Positions 35,106 through 48,629 of a DNA stretch of 64,000 nucleotides are shown here, one piece after another; positions within the stretch are counted from its first letter, which is position 1, and each line of letters opens with the position of its first letter. Both the position numbers and the translations under genes were made by a program. The notes under the pieces were generated by a model that ran no database searches, was not told where the DNA came from, and was given only the letters and a program-made list of their open reading frames with translations. Source of the DNA: PALSA-1003 sp036380055 (GTDB lineage: Bacteria; Pseudomonadota; Gammaproteobacteria; Burkholderiales; Casimicrobiaceae); the NCBI GenBank assembly GCA_036380055.1, contig DASVFM010000001.1, forward strand, positions 1 to 64,000, read 5' to 3'.

Positions 35106-35732
35106 ATGGTCCGCATCAATCTCCTGCCGCACCGCGAACAGAAGCGCCAAGCGCGCCAGCGGCAGTTTATCTCGCTGGCGATTGGTCTGGCGATCCTCGG
35201 CATTGCCGTCGTCGGCCTCGGTCACATTTTGATTGCGGCGCGAATCGAGAACCAGAACAGCCGCAACGCTTTGCTCAAAAGCGAGATCGCCAAGCTTGAC
35301 GACCAGATCAAGGAAATCGACCGCCTGCGCGACCAGACGCAGGCGCTCCTTGCCCGGAAGCAGGTCGTCGAGACGCTACAGGCCAACCGAACCGAGGCCG
35401 TGCATCTGCTCGATCAGCTGGTGCGGCAGCTCCCCGACGGACTGTACCTCAAGTCGGTGCGGCAGAACGGCACCCGCGTGACGCTTACCGGATACGCCCA
35501 GTCGAATGCTCGGGTGTCCACGCTGATGCGCAACATCGAAAGCTCGCCGTGGCTGGGCTCGCCTGAGCTGGTAGAGATCAAGTCGGTCGCGGTCGACAAG
35601 CAGAAAGTCAACGAATTCACGCTCGTGCTGCAGGTGAAGCGCGCAGTACCCGCGCTGGACGCCAAACCGGCAGCAGCCCCGCCCGCCAAGGGCGGCGCCC
35701 CGGCGGCGCCCGCGAAGGGAGGCAAGGCATGA
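35106..35732 (+). CDS. pilN: Type IV pilus inner-membrane protein PilN
   Basis: PilN starts with MVRINLLPHREQKRQARQ, the INLLP tail that docks into PilM. It then has one membrane helix (FISLAIGLAILGIAVVGLGHILI, about residues 19-41), a coiled-coil (ENQNSRNALLKSEIAKLDDQIKEI) and a periplasmic ferredoxin-like domain containing DQLVRQLPDGLYLKSVRQNG. The C-terminus ends in an Ala/Pro/Gly/Lys-rich tail (residues about 180-208). Together with PilO it forms the inner-membrane platform of type IV pili. The pilO start overlaps its stop. Confidence 0.95.
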   Translation: MVRINLLPHREQKRQARQRQFISLAIGLAILGIAVVGLGHILIAARIENQNSRNALLKSEIAKLDDQIKEIDRLRDQTQALLARKQVVETLQANRTEAVHLLDQLVRQLPDGLYLKSVRQNGTRVTLTGYAQSNARVSTLMRNIESSPWLGSPELVEIKSVAVDKQKVNEFTLVLQVKRAVPALDAKPAAAPPAKGGAPAAPAKGGKA

Positions 35733-36364
35733 CGCTCGACGACCTCCGCCGGCTGAACATTCGCGAGGCCGGCAACTGGCCCCTCCTGCCGAAGGTACTG
35801 ATCCTGGGGCTGATCTTCGTAGCGATCATTGCCGCCGGCGGGTTCTTCGACTGGCGCGACCAGCTCGATGCGCTCGATCGAGCGCAGGCCACTGAGGCCA
35901 AGCTCAAGGGTGACTATGCGACAAAAAAGGCCCGCGCGGTCAACCTGGAACTCTACGTCCAACAGCTCAAAGAGATCGAGCAGTCCTTCGGCGCGTTGCT
36001 CAAGCAGCTGCCGAACAAGTCCGAGATGGATGCGCTGCTCACCGACATCAACCAGGCCGGGCTCGGCCGCGGACTGCAGTTCGAGCTCTTCCGGCCCGCT
36101 ACCCAGGAGCGCATGGCGGACTTCTACGCCGAGCTTCCGATCAACGTGAAGGTGACGGGGAACTACCACGACATGGGGGCGTTCGCGAGCGACGTCGCGC
36201 AGCTGCCCCGCATCGTAACGCTCAACGATCTCAACATCGTCAACGACAAGGGCACGCTGACGATGGACGCGGTGGCAAAGACGTTCCGCTACCTTGACGA
36301 GGACGAGGTCGCCAAGCAGAAGCGCCTCGCCAAGGACAAGGACAAGAGCAAGGCGAAGAGATGA
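35729..36364 (+). CDS. pilO: Type IV pilus inner-membrane protein PilO
   Basis: This 211-residue partner of PilN has an N-terminal DLRRLNIREAGNWPLLPKV, a membrane helix (ILGLIFVAIIAAGGFF), a coiled-coil (about 45-90) and a periplasmic domain with LLTDINQAGLGRGLQFELFRP and YHDMGAFASDVAQLPRIVTLNDLNI, the PilO signature. A lysine-rich tail (KRLAKDKDKSKAKR) ends it. ATGA overlaps tie it to pilN and pilP. Confidence 0.95.
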   Translation: MTLDDLRRLNIREAGNWPLLPKVLILGLIFVAIIAAGGFFDWRDQLDALDRAQATEAKLKGDYATKKARAVNLELYVQQLKEIEQSFGALLKQLPNKSEMDALLTDINQAGLGRGLQFELFRPATQERMADFYAELPINVKVTGNYHDMGAFASDVAQLPRIVTLNDLNIVNDKGTLTMDAVAKTFRYLDEDEVAKQKRLAKDKDKSKAKR

Positions 36365-36894
36365 AACGAGCGATCGGCTATGCGAGCGTCGCCCTGCTTC
36401 TCGCCGCCTGCAGTGGAGAGAGCCACCAGGATCTTCGTGCCTGGATGCAGGACCAGGGCAAGGGCGTCAGGGGGAAACTTGACCCGCTGCCCCAGATCAA
36501 GCCGTACGAGCCTTTCACCTACAACGCGTTCGACCTGCCGGACCCGTTCAAGCCGCGCAAGATCGAGCCCGTAAAGAGCGGCGGCAGCCTTGCGCCGGAC
36601 CTCAACCGGCGCAAGGAGCCCCTGGAGGCGTTCCCGCTCGAATCGCTGCAGATGGTCGGAACCTTGCAACGCGGCCGCACGACCTTCGCGCTCGTGCGCA
36701 CGACGGACAAGGACATCTACCAGGTGCGTGTCGGGAACTATCTGGGACAGAACTTCGGAGTCGTAATCGGCATATCGGATAACGAGATTCGCCTCAAGGA
36801 GCTGGTGCAGGACGGCAGCGGAGACTGGACAGAGCGATCGAGCGCCCTCCAGCTCGCAGAGGCAGCGGACCAGAGACAGGAGCGACGAAGATGA
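36361..36894 (+). CDS. pilP: Type IV pilus lipoprotein PilP
   Basis: PilP is an inner-membrane lipoprotein that links PilNO to the PilQ secretin. It has the lipobox LLAAC (lipid-bearing Cys17), a flexible linker, the PilQ-binding segment PYEPFTYNAFDLPDPFKPR, and the C-terminal beta domain (LESLQMVGTLQRGRTTFALVRTTDKDIYQVRVGNYLGQNFGVVIGI). Length 177 is normal. Start overlaps the pilO stop (ATGA). Confidence 0.95.
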   Translation: MKRAIGYASVALLLAACSGESHQDLRAWMQDQGKGVRGKLDPLPQIKPYEPFTYNAFDLPDPFKPRKIEPVKSGGSLAPDLNRRKEPLEAFPLESLQMVGTLQRGRTTFALVRTTDKDIYQVRVGNYLGQNFGVVIGISDNEIRLKELVQDGSGDWTERSSALQLAEAADQRQERRR

Positions 36895-39137
36895 GCGCCT
36901 TGCCAGGGAGAGAACAAAAGCTGGAGCGCGGACGAATGTGGGAATGGGCGGCCACCGCGCTGATCGCACTGGCAGCCCTCGCGGCGAACCCCGCAGCGGG
37001 GCAAGGTGCCAACAGCATCGATGCGCTGAGCGTCTCCAAGGCGAGTTCGGGACGCACGATCGTCAAGTTCACGCTCAAGACGCCGCTGGCGAACCCGCCG
37101 GCAGGTTTCACGATCACCGATCCGCCGCGGATCGCGCTCGACTTCCCGGATACAGCGAACGGCCTCGGCCGCTCGACGCAGGAAGTCGGCGATCCGTCGC
37201 TGCGCAGCGTGAACGTGGTGCAGGCCGGAGGCCGCACCCGCGTGGTGTTCAACCTCAACAAGCCCCAGTCTTACGAGACGCAGGTTGAAGGCAACGTCGT
37301 TTACGTGACCCTCACCGAGCAGGGAAGCGCGGTGACGCAAGGACCGGTGGTGTCGCGCTTCGCCGAGGCGAAGCCGGGCGAGGTCACGCATGCGCTTCGC
37401 GACGTGGATTTCCGTCGCGGGCGCAACGGTGAAGGCAGGATCATCGTCGACCTCTCCGACAACTCGACCGGTATCGACATCCGGCAGCAAGGGCGCGTGC
37501 TGGTCGTGGACTTTTTGCGGACGATGGTTCCGCGCAACCTGGAACGACGCTTGGACGTCGGCGACTTTGCAACGCCGGTGGCCACGATCGAGACTTTTGC
37601 CCAGCGCGGCGACGCCCGCATGGTCATCGAGCCGAGGGGCCTGTGGGAGTACTCCGCGTATCAGACGGACAACCGGTTCATTCTCGAAGTGAAGCCGATC
37701 CAGGAAGACCCGAACAGGCTGACCCAAGGAACTCGCCAGGGTTACAAGGGCGAGAAGCTCTCGCTCAATTTCCAGAACGTTGAAGTGCGCGCGGTGTTGC
37801 AGGTCATCGCCGACTTCACGGGATTGAACATCATCACTAGCGATACGGTGACGGGTAGCCTCACCCTGCGCCTGAAGGACATTCCATGGGACCAGGCCCT
37901 CGACATCATCATGCAGACGAAGGGCCTCGACATGCGCAAGAACGGCAACGTCGTTCTGATCGCGCCGCGCGAGGAGCTGGCGGTGAAGGAAAAGCAGCAA
38001 CTCGAGGCGCGGCAGCAGATCAGCGAACTCGAGCCGCTGGTTACCGAGACCTTCCAGCTCAATTACCTCAAGGCGTCTGACTTCGCAAACATGCTGTCGT
38101 CCAACCGGCAGCAAGCGTACGGGCTGGGTGCGGGGCAGACCGCCACCACCGGCGGGCAGGGTTCGATCATCTCCAAGCGTGGCGTTGCCATCGTCGATCC
38201 ACGCACGAACATATTGATCGTTTCCGACACGCCTGCGCGGCTCGAAGAGGTGCGTAAGCTCATCCGTCAACTCGACGTTCCGGTCAGGCAGGTGACGATC
38301 GAGAGCCGCATCGTGATCGCCGACGACAAGTTCAGCCGGCAGCTCGGCGTGCGCCTCGGCGTGCAAACCGGCTTCACCGTGAACAACCGCTACGCAGGCG
38401 GGTTCGGCGGCAGCTTGGCGACGCAGCCGGTGGTGAACTGCACCGGTACGACCTGCACGCGCGACACGCGTACGCAGACGCCGTTCGAGCTGGCCTCGGG
38501 CATAGCCACGGCCGGCTATTCCGACTCGCCGCAGCTCAACGTGAACCTGCCGGTCGCGGGGGCGGCAGGGAGCCTTGCGCTGACACTGATCAACCTCGGC
38601 AGCGGCAACCTCATCAATCTCGAACTCTCCGCGCTCGAAGCAGACAGCCGTGGCAAGGTGGTCTCGGGACCGCGCGTCGTCACCCAGGACAACCAGAAGG
38701 CGCACATCGAGCAGGGCACCGAGATCCCGTACATCATCCAGGGCACGAACAACACGGTACCAACCGTCCAGTTCAAGAAGGCCGTGCTTGCTCTCGACGT
38801 GACGCCGCAGATCCTGCCCGACAATCGCATCGTCATGACCGTCGAAGTCCGCAAAGACACAGTGGGCCAGACGATCGTGATCCAGGGGAGCCAGTACCCG
38901 GCGATCGACACGCGCAACGTGACCACGCAGATTGCGGTCAACAACGGCGACACAGCGGTAATCGGTGGTATCTACGAGGAGACGAACAACAACGACATCA
39001 CCAAGGTGCCGCTGCTTGGAGACATACCGATTCTCGGCTACCTGTTCAAGCAGACGAACAAGACCACCGATAAAACGGAACTGCTGATCTTCCTGACGCC
39101 TCGCATCGTCAAGGAATCGGTCACCGCCGTGCGTTAG
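36891..39137 (+). CDS. pilQ: Type IV pilus secretin PilQ
   Basis: PilQ forms the outer-membrane ring through which the pilus passes. The 748-residue precursor has two N-terminal AMIN domains (about 50-260), which bind peptidoglycan, an N0/STN domain (LSLNFQNVEVRAVLQVIADFTGLNIITSDTV), an N1-type secretin domain, and the C-terminal secretin barrel. The barrel contains VPVRQVTIESRIVIAD, GSGNLINLELSALEADSRGKVVSGPRVVT and VPLLGDIPILGYLFK. The ATG at 36891 overlaps pilP; ATG 36936 (MWEWAATALIALAALAANPAAG) would give a cleaner signal peptide, so the first 15 residues may not be translated. Confidence 0.96.
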   Translation: MSALPGREQKLERGRMWEWAATALIALAALAANPAAGQGANSIDALSVSKASSGRTIVKFTLKTPLANPPAGFTITDPPRIALDFPDTANGLGRSTQEVGDPSLRSVNVVQAGGRTRVVFNLNKPQSYETQVEGNVVYVTLTEQGSAVTQGPVVSRFAEAKPGEVTHALRDVDFRRGRNGEGRIIVDLSDNSTGIDIRQQGRVLVVDFLRTMVPRNLERRLDVGDFATPVATIETFAQRGDARMVIEPRGLWEYSAYQTDNRFILEVKPIQEDPNRLTQGTRQGYKGEKLSLNFQNVEVRAVLQVIADFTGLNIITSDTVTGSLTLRLKDIPWDQALDIIMQTKGLDMRKNGNVVLIAPREELAVKEKQQLEARQQISELEPLVTETFQLNYLKASDFANMLSSNRQQAYGLGAGQTATTGGQGSIISKRGVAIVDPRTNILIVSDTPARLEEVRKLIRQLDVPVRQVTIESRIVIADDKFSRQLGVRLGVQTGFTVNNRYAGGFGGSLATQPVVNCTGTTCTRDTRTQTPFELASGIATAGYSDSPQLNVNLPVAGAAGSLALTLINLGSGNLINLELSALEADSRGKVVSGPRVVTQDNQKAHIEQGTEIPYIIQGTNNTVPTVQFKKAVLALDVTPQILPDNRIVMTVEVRKDTVGQTIVIQGSQYPAIDTRNVTTQIAVNNGDTAVIGGIYEETNNNDITKVPLLGDIPILGYLFKQTNKTTDKTELLIFLTPRIVKESVTAVR

Positions 39138-39186
39138 CGCGGGCCGTGCTCTCGCGCAGCCGCGGCGCTTAAACTACAATGCCCCG

Positions 39187-39720
39187 GTGCACCTGCATCG
39201 GGGCAATCTTTTTCTGGTGGGTATGCCGGGCTGCGGCAAGTCGACGCTCGGTCGGCTGCTCGCGCGACGGCTCGACAAACTCTTCTACGACGCCGACGTC
39301 GAGCTCGAGCGTCGGCTCGGCGTGACCATTCCGGTCATCTTCGAGCTGGAGGGCGAGCATGGCTTCCGCGATCGCGAGGAAGCCGTGCTCGCAGACCTCG
39401 CCGGGCACAGCAACATTATCCTCTCGACCGGCGGCGGCGTCGTCCTGCGGCCAGTAAACCGCGAGCGCCTCAAGGATGGCGGAACCGTTTTGTACCTGCA
39501 CGCCGCGCCGGACACGCTATGGGAGCGCACGCGCCACAGCAGGCACCGACCGCTGTTGCAGGCACCCGATCCGTACGCCAGGGTGCAGGAGCTCTATTCG
39601 CTCCGCGACGCGCTGTACCGGGAAGTGGCGGACTTCGTCATCGAATCGGACCGCGAGCAGGTCAACCGGCTCGCCCACCGTCTCGAACAGCAGCTTCGCA
39701 CCACGGCCGCAAGAGCGTAG
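39187..39720 (+). CDS. aroK: Shikimate kinase
   Basis: AroK phosphorylates shikimate in aromatic amino acid synthesis. The 177-residue protein has the P-loop GMPGCGKST (residues 12-20), DADVELERRLG with the shikimate-binding Asp, ELEGEHGFRDREE, LSTGGGVVLR and the lid RHRPLLQ. The start is GTG at 39187. It follows pilQ by 49 bases and precedes aroB by three, the usual pilQ-aroK-aroB order in proteobacteria. Confidence 0.95.
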   Translation: MHLHRGNLFLVGMPGCGKSTLGRLLARRLDKLFYDADVELERRLGVTIPVIFELEGEHGFRDREEAVLADLAGHSNIILSTGGGVVLRPVNRERLKDGGTVLYLHAAPDTLWERTRHSRHRPLLQAPDPYARVQELYSLRDALYREVADFVIESDREQVNRLAHRLEQQLRTTAARA

Positions 39721-39723
39721 CCG

Positions 39724-40806
39724 GTGCCCATCGTCACGGTCGGGCTGGCCGAGCGCAGCTATCCGATCCACGTCGGCGCCGGTCTGTTGGCCCGAAGCGG
39801 TGCGCTGCTCGCGGACCTGCCTTCTGCGCGGGCCGTAGTCGTAACCAATCCCACCGTCGCGGAGCACCATCTGGGCGCGCTCGAGAAGGCGCTCACGGGT
39901 GCGGGCATCCGGCACGACAAGATCCTTGTCCCCGACGGAGAGCGGTACAAGGACTGGACCACCCTCTACGAGATCCACACGCGTCTGCTCGAGCTCGGGG
40001 CGGAACGATCGACAGCCGTCATTGCGCTCGGAGGGGGGGTCGTAGGCGATCTCGCGGGCTTCGCCGCGGCGACCTATCAGCGGGGGGTGCCACTCGTGCA
40101 AATTCCGACGACGTTGCTCGCGCAGGTCGACTCCGCTGTCGGCGGCAAGGCCGCGGTCAACCATCCGCTGGGCAAGAACATGATCGGCGCCTTCTACCAG
40201 CCGCAGCTCGTGGTGAGCGACATCGCAACGCTCGGCACGCTGCCCGCGCGGGAGTACCTGGCGGGCATCGCCGAGATCATCAAGTACGGCGCGATCCGCG
40301 ACCTCTCCCTGTTCGAATGGCTGGAGGCCAACATCGAGCGGCTGGTGGCGCGTGAGCCCGATGCGGTCGAGCATGCCGTCACCGAAAGTTGCCGCATCAA
40401 ATCGAGCATCGTTGCGGCAGACGAGCGCGAGAGCGGGGAGCGGGCACTTCTCAACTTCGGCCACACCTTCGCCCACGCGATCGAAACCGCAACCGGGTAC
40501 GAGACCTGGCTGCACGGTGAGGCGGTCGCTGCAGGGATGCTCATCGCCGCCAAGCTCTCCGAGCGCGCGGCGGGGCTTCCGCCGATGGAGGGGAGGCGCA
40601 TTCGCGCGCTGATCTCCCGGGTTCCAGGTTTCGCGCGCGTGCCGCCCGAGCTCGACGCCTCCCGCTGGCTCGAACTCATGTCACACGACAAGAAAGTACG
40701 CCGCGGAGTGCCTCGCTTCGTGCTGCTGACCGCCCTCGGCCAAGGCGTGCTGCGTGCGGACATCGCCAGCGAGGACGTCCTGGATGCGGTCTCGAGCGCC
40801 GCCTAA
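39724..40806 (+). CDS. aroB: 3-dehydroquinate synthase
   Basis: AroB cyclises DAHP to 3-dehydroquinate using NAD and a metal ion, the second step of the shikimate pathway. Motifs in the 360-residue product are PDGERYKDWTTLYEIHTRLLE, ALGGGVVGDLAGFAAATYQRG, PTTLLAQVDSAVGGKAAVNHPLGKNMIGAFYQP, and the metal ligands Glu (GIAEIIKYG), His (NFGHTFAHAIE) and His (LHGEAVAAGM). The GTG start is three bases after aroK. It probably ends the pil-aro transcript. Confidence 0.96.
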   Translation: MPIVTVGLAERSYPIHVGAGLLARSGALLADLPSARAVVVTNPTVAEHHLGALEKALTGAGIRHDKILVPDGERYKDWTTLYEIHTRLLELGAERSTAVIALGGGVVGDLAGFAAATYQRGVPLVQIPTTLLAQVDSAVGGKAAVNHPLGKNMIGAFYQPQLVVSDIATLGTLPAREYLAGIAEIIKYGAIRDLSLFEWLEANIERLVAREPDAVEHAVTESCRIKSSIVAADERESGERALLNFGHTFAHAIETATGYETWLHGEAVAAGMLIAAKLSERAAGLPPMEGRRIRALISRVPGFARVPPELDASRWLELMSHDKKVRRGVPRFVLLTALGQGVLRADIASEDVLDAVSSAA

Positions 40807-40834
40807 AACGACCGCGGCGCCCGAAGGCGCCGCG
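40806..40834 (-). terminator. Hairpin between convergent aroB and lipoprotein genes
   Basis: A nine-pair GC stem (CGCGGCGCC/GGCGCCGCG) with a CGAA tetraloop at 40813-40834 is followed on the minus strand, after four bases, by TTTT at 40806-40809. It could end transcription of the minus-strand lipoprotein gene, and as a stem alone could also affect aroB. Confidence 0.55.
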
Positions 40835-40873
40835 AGACGTCAGATGTGATAAGTCAACCGATAGCGCGCGCCG

Positions 40874-42181
40874 TCACGAACAAGATATCGATGCCGTCGC
40901 CGATTGCTGTGGTGTTCCTGAATCGACGGCGACGATCGAAACCAATGTTCCGCTGGCAAGTGCGGGCGGCTGCACGGTGAACAATCCACCAGACGGTCCA
41001 GAGACTGTTGCTCCAAGGCTCGCCGAGACGTTGTAGCCGCCTGCTCCGCCGGTGATCGCGAAGATGAACTGATTGCTTCCATTGCAGACCCCTGCCTGAG
41101 AGGATGGAGCTATGGCAAGCGGGGTAGTCGACGGAGGCGCCGCTGAACCGGGCTGGATTGACATCGTAGCGGTGGTCGTGAGCCCTTGCGCGTCCGTTAT
41201 CACGAAGGTCACGGGGTCGGCGCAGTTTCCGTTCGTAATCGCCTCAAAAAAGCCACCCGCGGCCGTGACTGGCACGTTGGCGAGGAGGACGGGCAACGGG
41301 GCGCTTGGCGTAACCGCCACCTGGTACGGTGGCTGTCCACCGAAGATGTAATAGTCGGCGCGGAAGTTGTTCGGGCAGGTTCCGGTCCCGGTGAACGTAA
41401 CGCTCGAGGGGATGACCGACAGGACAGCCGAGCCGTTGGTCGTCTGCACGATGGTGAACTGCGTCGTCTGCTGCTCACCGCTCGTCAATTCGGTGGCTCG
41501 CAGGAGTGCCGGTTGGGTCGCGACGCCAGCCGCGGCCTGCAGAATCGCCTGCGCCACGCCGAACTGGTCCGAAACGACAGTCAGCGTCAACACGAACGGA
41601 TTCGCCGGGTCGTTGCTCTTGATGCCGTAGGCCCCGCTCACGACGTCGAAGCGGACCGAGCGGCCGGGAATGCCTGCGCCGCCTGGGCCGGTGACCGTCA
41701 CCTTGGCCGTCGCCGACTGCCCGGAGCAGATGGAATTCGCCCCGCAGGACGCACTGGCCGGCGTGACCGTGAGCGTGTTGAAGATTGGCGCTGCCTTGAC
41801 CGTGACACCGGCGGTCCCGCTTTGTCCGATCGAGTCGACCACCGTCAGCGTGACCGCCGTATCCGTGGTGACGTTGCCGGGAACCAGCACGATCGTTCCC
41901 GACGTGTTGGCCTGCGCGACCGGAAGGATCGAAGAATTGCTCGAAGCGACCATGTAGGGCGGCACGCCGCCCGTGATCTCGAGCGAGGCGGGAGTGCCCG
42001 AATACACGGTCGATACCCCGGGCAGAATTACTACCGGGCCCGGCGTGGGTGGAGGTGGGGCGTAAGGATTATTGGGAGCGCCGCTGCCGCCGCCGCAACC
42101 GGCCAAGAGTGCCGTCCCGACCAGCGCCAAAAGCGCGAGGATCGGTCGCAGCCAGCGGGCGGTTAAACAATTCGGCGCCAT
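40874..42181 (-). CDS. Lipoprotein with repeated Ig-like motifs, function unknown
   Basis: The 435-residue precursor has a classical lipobox (LLAGC, Cys28), a Gly/Pro-rich linker (GGGSGAPNNPYAPPPPTPGP), then a chain of beta-rich segments. A motif of the form I-x-GG-x-PPY-x-V occurs three times: ITGGVPPYMVASS near residue 70, FGGQPPYQVAVT near 278 and ITGGAGGYNVSAS near 385. A bacterial Ig-like segment (VRFDVVSGAYGI and so on) lies between. The protein is Thr/Ser/Ala-rich with few charges, typical of a surface or periplasmic adhesive or structural lipoprotein. It stands alone on the minus strand between aroB and gltB. I do not recognise a named family. Confidence 0.78.
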   Translation of the reverse strand: MAPNCLTARWLRPILALLALVGTALLAGCGGGSGAPNNPYAPPPPTPGPVVILPGVSTVYSGTPASLEITGGVPPYMVASSNSSILPVAQANTSGTIVLVPGNVTTDTAVTLTVVDSIGQSGTAGVTVKAAPIFNTLTVTPASASCGANSICSGQSATAKVTVTGPGGAGIPGRSVRFDVVSGAYGIKSNDPANPFVLTLTVVSDQFGVAQAILQAAAGVATQPALLRATELTSGEQQTTQFTIVQTTNGSAVLSVIPSSVTFTGTGTCPNNFRADYYIFGGQPPYQVAVTPSAPLPVLLANVPVTAAGGFFEAITNGNCADPVTFVITDAQGLTTTATMSIQPGSAAPPSTTPLAIAPSSQAGVCNGSNQFIFAITGGAGGYNVSASLGATVSGPSGGLFTVQPPALASGTLVSIVAVDSGTPQQSATASISCS

Positions 42182-42491
42182 GAGAAGATCCCTGATGATG
42201 TTGTCCTAAAGATTCGGTGGTCGTCGCGAGTTTTTAAACGCTGCGACAAGCATATAGGCCACTTTGTTCAGATTAAAGCGCAAGTCTGTTGCAGACGCAA
42301 GTATTTTTGAGGGGACAGATCAGCAGCAGCGGGCATAGAGCCCATTTTGGTTGCCGCAATGCAACAATCTCGCTACTATGACTCGATTTCCCACACTTTC
42401 CTGGTGAGTGACCGTCGGGTCCACGCAGCGCGCGGGCCCTGGTTTGTTCCGACGCATTTTGCACACGGAACGAAGGATCACGGAGTACGCG
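42182..42491. other. Divergent intergenic region between lipoprotein gene and gltB
   Basis: About 310 bases without a convincing gene. An open frame in the gltB frame begins at 42408 (GTG), but the gltB ribosome site supports the ATG at 42492. The left part is less GC-rich, with ATTAAAG and ATTTTTG runs, and must hold the lipoprotein promoter. A candidate gltB promoter is annotated separately. Confidence 0.6.
42351..42379 (+). promoter_or_regulatory. Candidate promoter for gltBD
   Basis: TTGCCG (42351-42356, 4 of 6) and TACTAT (42374-42379, 4 of 6) are separated by 17 bases, about 110 bases before the gltB ATG, leaving a leader of roughly 105 bases. Confidence 0.35.
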
Positions 42492-47185
<4,694 letters not shown>

Positions 47186-47186
<1 letters not shown>

Positions 47187-48610
47187 TGGGGAAGGTCACC
47201 GGTTTCATTGAGCTCGAACGCGTACAGGAGGTCGCTCTCCCGGTTGACGAGCGCGTCCGCAACTATCGCGAATTCATCCTTACCCTGAAGGACGAGGACG
47301 CCGCGAGGCAGGCGGCCCGCTGCATGGACTGCGGCATTCCGTTCTGTCATACCGGATGCCCGATCAGCAACATCATTCCGGACTGGAACGATCTGGTGTA
47401 TCGGCACCAGTGGCGCCAGGCGCTGGACGTTCTTCATTCGACCAACAACTTCCCGGAATTTACCGGGCGCGTATGCCCCGCTCCATGCGAAGCGGCATGC
47501 ACGCTCAACATCAACAACGATCCTGTCGGCATCAAATCGATCGAGCATTTCATCATCGACCGAGGCTGGGATGAGGGTTGGGTCGTACCGCAGCCGCCTG
47601 CGGCGCGCACGGGCAAGCGGGTCGCGGTCGTCGGGTCCGGGGCGGCGGGCATGGCCTGCGCGCAGCAACTCGCCCGCGCAGGACACGCGGTCGTGCTGTT
47701 CGAGAAGAACGATCGCGTCGGCGGACTGCTGCGCTACGGCATTCCGGACTTCAAGCTTGAGAAGCACCACATCGACCGTCGGGTCGAGCAAATGCGCGCC
47801 GAGGGCGTGGAATTCCGCGTAGGCGTGCATGTGGGCGTGGGTGGGGTCTCAGCGCGCGCGCTCGTCGATGAGTTCGACGCCATCGCGCTCACCGCAGGCT
47901 CGGAAAACCCGCGTGACCTCGATGTTCCCGGGCGCGAGCTGGACGGTATCCATTTTGCGATGGACTTCCTGCCGCTGCAGAATCGCCGCGTTGCCGGTGA
48001 TCGCGGCGTGCCGTCGTTGAGCGCCAAGGGCCGACGCGTGGTCGTCATAGGCGGCGGCGATACAGGATCGGACTGCGTCGGAACATCGAACCGCCAGGGA
48101 GCGGCGTCGGTGACGCAGTTCGAGCTGCTGCCGCAGCCTCCCGTTCATGAGAACAAGCCGCTCGTGTGGCCGTATTGGCCTATGAAGCTGCGCACATCGA
48201 CCTCGCACGAGGAGGGCTGTGATCGAGACTGGTCGGTGCAGACAAAGGAATTCAGGGGCGAGGGAGGAAAGGTCAAAGCGCTGGTCGCATGCCGGGTCGA
48301 GTGGCGGGACGGGAAGCTGCGCGACGTGCCCGGAAGTGAGTTCGAGATCAACGCAGACCTGGTCTTGCTGGCGATGGGATATCTGCATCCGGTCCATACC
48401 GGGATGCTCGACGAGCTCGGCGTGAAATACGACGCGCGCGGCAACATCGCCGCGGACACAGACTCGTACCGCACATCGGCGGCCAAGGTTTTCGCCGCGG
48501 GCGACTGCCGTCGCGGCCAGTCGCTCATCGTCTGGGCGATCCGCGAAGGACGACAGTGCGCACGCGCGATCGACGAGTTTCTCATGGGTGCCACCGAATT
48601 GCCGGGCTAG
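47186..48610 (+). CDS. gltD: Glutamate synthase (NADPH) small subunit
   Basis: GltD passes electrons from NADPH through FAD and 4Fe-4S clusters to GltB. The 474-residue product has the N-terminal cysteine clusters CMDCGIPFCHTGCP and CPAPCEAAC, the FAD motif VGSGAAGMACAQQLARAGH, GLLRYGIPDFKLEK, and the NADPH motif VIGGGDTGSDCVGT, with GDCRRGQSLIVWAIREGR near the end. ATG 47186 overlaps the gltB stop by one base (TGATG); GTG at 47183 is an alternative. The two subunits are clearly co-translated. Confidence 0.97.
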
Positions 48611-48629
48611 CACACGGCGGGCCGCTTCG

